DNA of 64,000 bases, from NCBI GenBank assembly GCA_903844155.1, contig CAIMSU010000156.1:1-64000 (forward strand), in the 5' to 3' direction. Origin of the DNA: an uncultured Pseudomonadota bacterium. GTDB lineage: Bacteria; Myxococcota_A; UBA796; SXON01. A program made the translations under genes and the position numbers. Of the stretch, positions 63,605 through 64,000 are shown one piece after another. Under the pieces are notes generated by a model. That model was not told the origin of the DNA and searched no databases. It saw nothing but the letters and a program-made list of their open reading frames with translations. The stretch's first letter is position 1. Each line of letters starts with the position of its first letter.

Positions 63605-64000
63605 GCAGGCACATCGATGCGAAGGCGCTGGCGGCGCTGGCGGTGGCGGGCAAACGACCCGTGCGTTCGCCGGATCGCGCGCGCCTGTTGGCGAGTGCCG
63701 TCCGACCGGGCTGGGAGCCGTGGACCGAGCGGGTCGCGGCGCTGTGGGACGTCTCGCCGGCCCAGGTGAGAGCGGAGTTTGGACGGGCGGGATCGCCGCG
63801 GGAATGGGAGCCGTCGCCGGTCCCCCGCGTTGACGCGTTTCACCTTGACGGTGGGCCCGCGACTGCTGGCGCAGACGTCGGCCTGGTGCGGATCCCGGAT
63901 GGGTACGGCTTTCCGCTGCACGGCCACTCAGGTACGGAGGAGTACGTCGTCCTGCAGGGCGTCATGCGCTTTGCCGACGGCCATCGCGAGTACCCCGGCG
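63601..64000 (+). CDS. ChrR-like cupin anti-sigma factor (cut by window end)
   Basis: ATG 63601 overlaps the sigma stop by 4 bp; at least 133 codons are present. The N-terminal helical part (RHIDAKALAALAVAGKRP, about 1-70) fits an anti-sigma domain, though the zinc-binding His/Cys of classical ChrR is not obvious. Then a cupin: VRIPDGYGFPLHGHSGTEEYVVLQGV with the H-x-H-x5-E metal pattern. ChrR senses singlet oxygen through such a cupin; the signal here is inferred. The gene continues past 64000. Confidence 0.8.
   Translation, partial: MSRHIDAKALAALAVAGKRPVRSPDRARLLASAVRPGWEPWTERVAALWDVSPAQVRAEFGRAGSPREWEPSPVPRVDAFHLDGGPATAGADVGLVRIPDGYGFPLHGHSGTEEYVVLQGVMRFADGHREYPG

Overview
High-GC bacterial chromosome segment, most plausibly from a member of Myxococcota (myxobacteria). 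The pointers are a MYXO-CTERM-like sorting tail, thrombospondin type 3 (TSP3) calcium-binding repeats, a TIGR02266-type PilZ domain fused to an Hsp70, a TIGR02996 (repeat-companion) protein, a large Ser/Thr kinase with ATPase and TPR regions next to a PP2C phosphatase, and many small lipoproteins. Lipid A/Kdo genes and outer-membrane proteins show a Gram-negative envelope. No rRNA, tRNA, CRISPR array, phage or transposase gene was seen.

Layout. 1-1.45 kb: an interspersed repeat, a truncated YD-repeat gene and a cluster of palindromes. 1.45-10.8 kb: SppA, an alpha/beta-hydrolase lacking its nucleophile, an HtrA lipoprotein protease, an RNase Z-like hydrolase, TolC, a lipoprotein, tryptophan 2,3-dioxygenase and adenosine deaminase. 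10.8-16.1 kb (minus): envelope operon with a LpxL-like acyltransferase, a fused WaaA-LpxK, a GT2 and a left-handed beta-helix protein. 16.2-18.1 kb: HolB, TatD and a 55-aa basic protein. 18.3-22 kb: a 1207-aa protein that looks like a MYXO-CTERM TSP3 protein joined to an OmpA-family protein. 22-27.1 kb (minus): prfB with its programmed frameshift, then the phoH-pgpH-ybeY operon. 27.1-27.5 kb: two more copies of the interspersed repeat. 27.5-36.5 kb: an alanine dehydrogenase-like protein, a HEAT-like protein with CoaX, a histidine phosphatase, and a minus operon of GT4, DUF3108, ATL, ABC exporter and metallophosphoesterase, then a PilZ-like protein. 36.5-46.1 kb (plus): purS-purQ-purL followed by a degenerate PurF-like gene, a DnaK-PilZ fusion, a TrmN6-like methyltransferase and a histidine kinase. 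46.2-52.3 kb: TIGR02996 protein and PP2C phosphatase (minus) divergent from the 1223-aa kinase. 52.3-62.9 kb: palindromes, a cassette of small secreted paralogs with leaderless-type promoters, a beta-propeller lipoprotein, three alpha/beta-hydrolases, a membrane protein, a 45-bp tandem repeat, and two lipoproteins. 62.9-64 kb: ECF sigma factor and the start of a ChrR-like anti-sigma gene.

Most genes are tightly packed, often with 4-bp ATGA/GTGA overlaps, so translational coupling within operons is likely. The most unusual items are: (1) a roughly 160-bp two-stem-loop repeat in three copies, with a compensatory base-pair change, one copy of which supplies the only in-frame ATG near the 5' end of phoH; (2) the fused MYXO-CTERM/OmpA protein; (3) a PurF homolog in the purine operon that has lost both the glutaminase cysteine and the PRPP loop; (4) a triplicated promoter-plus-small-secreted-protein cassette with one dead copy; and (5) long palindromes sharing the loop TTCCGA.
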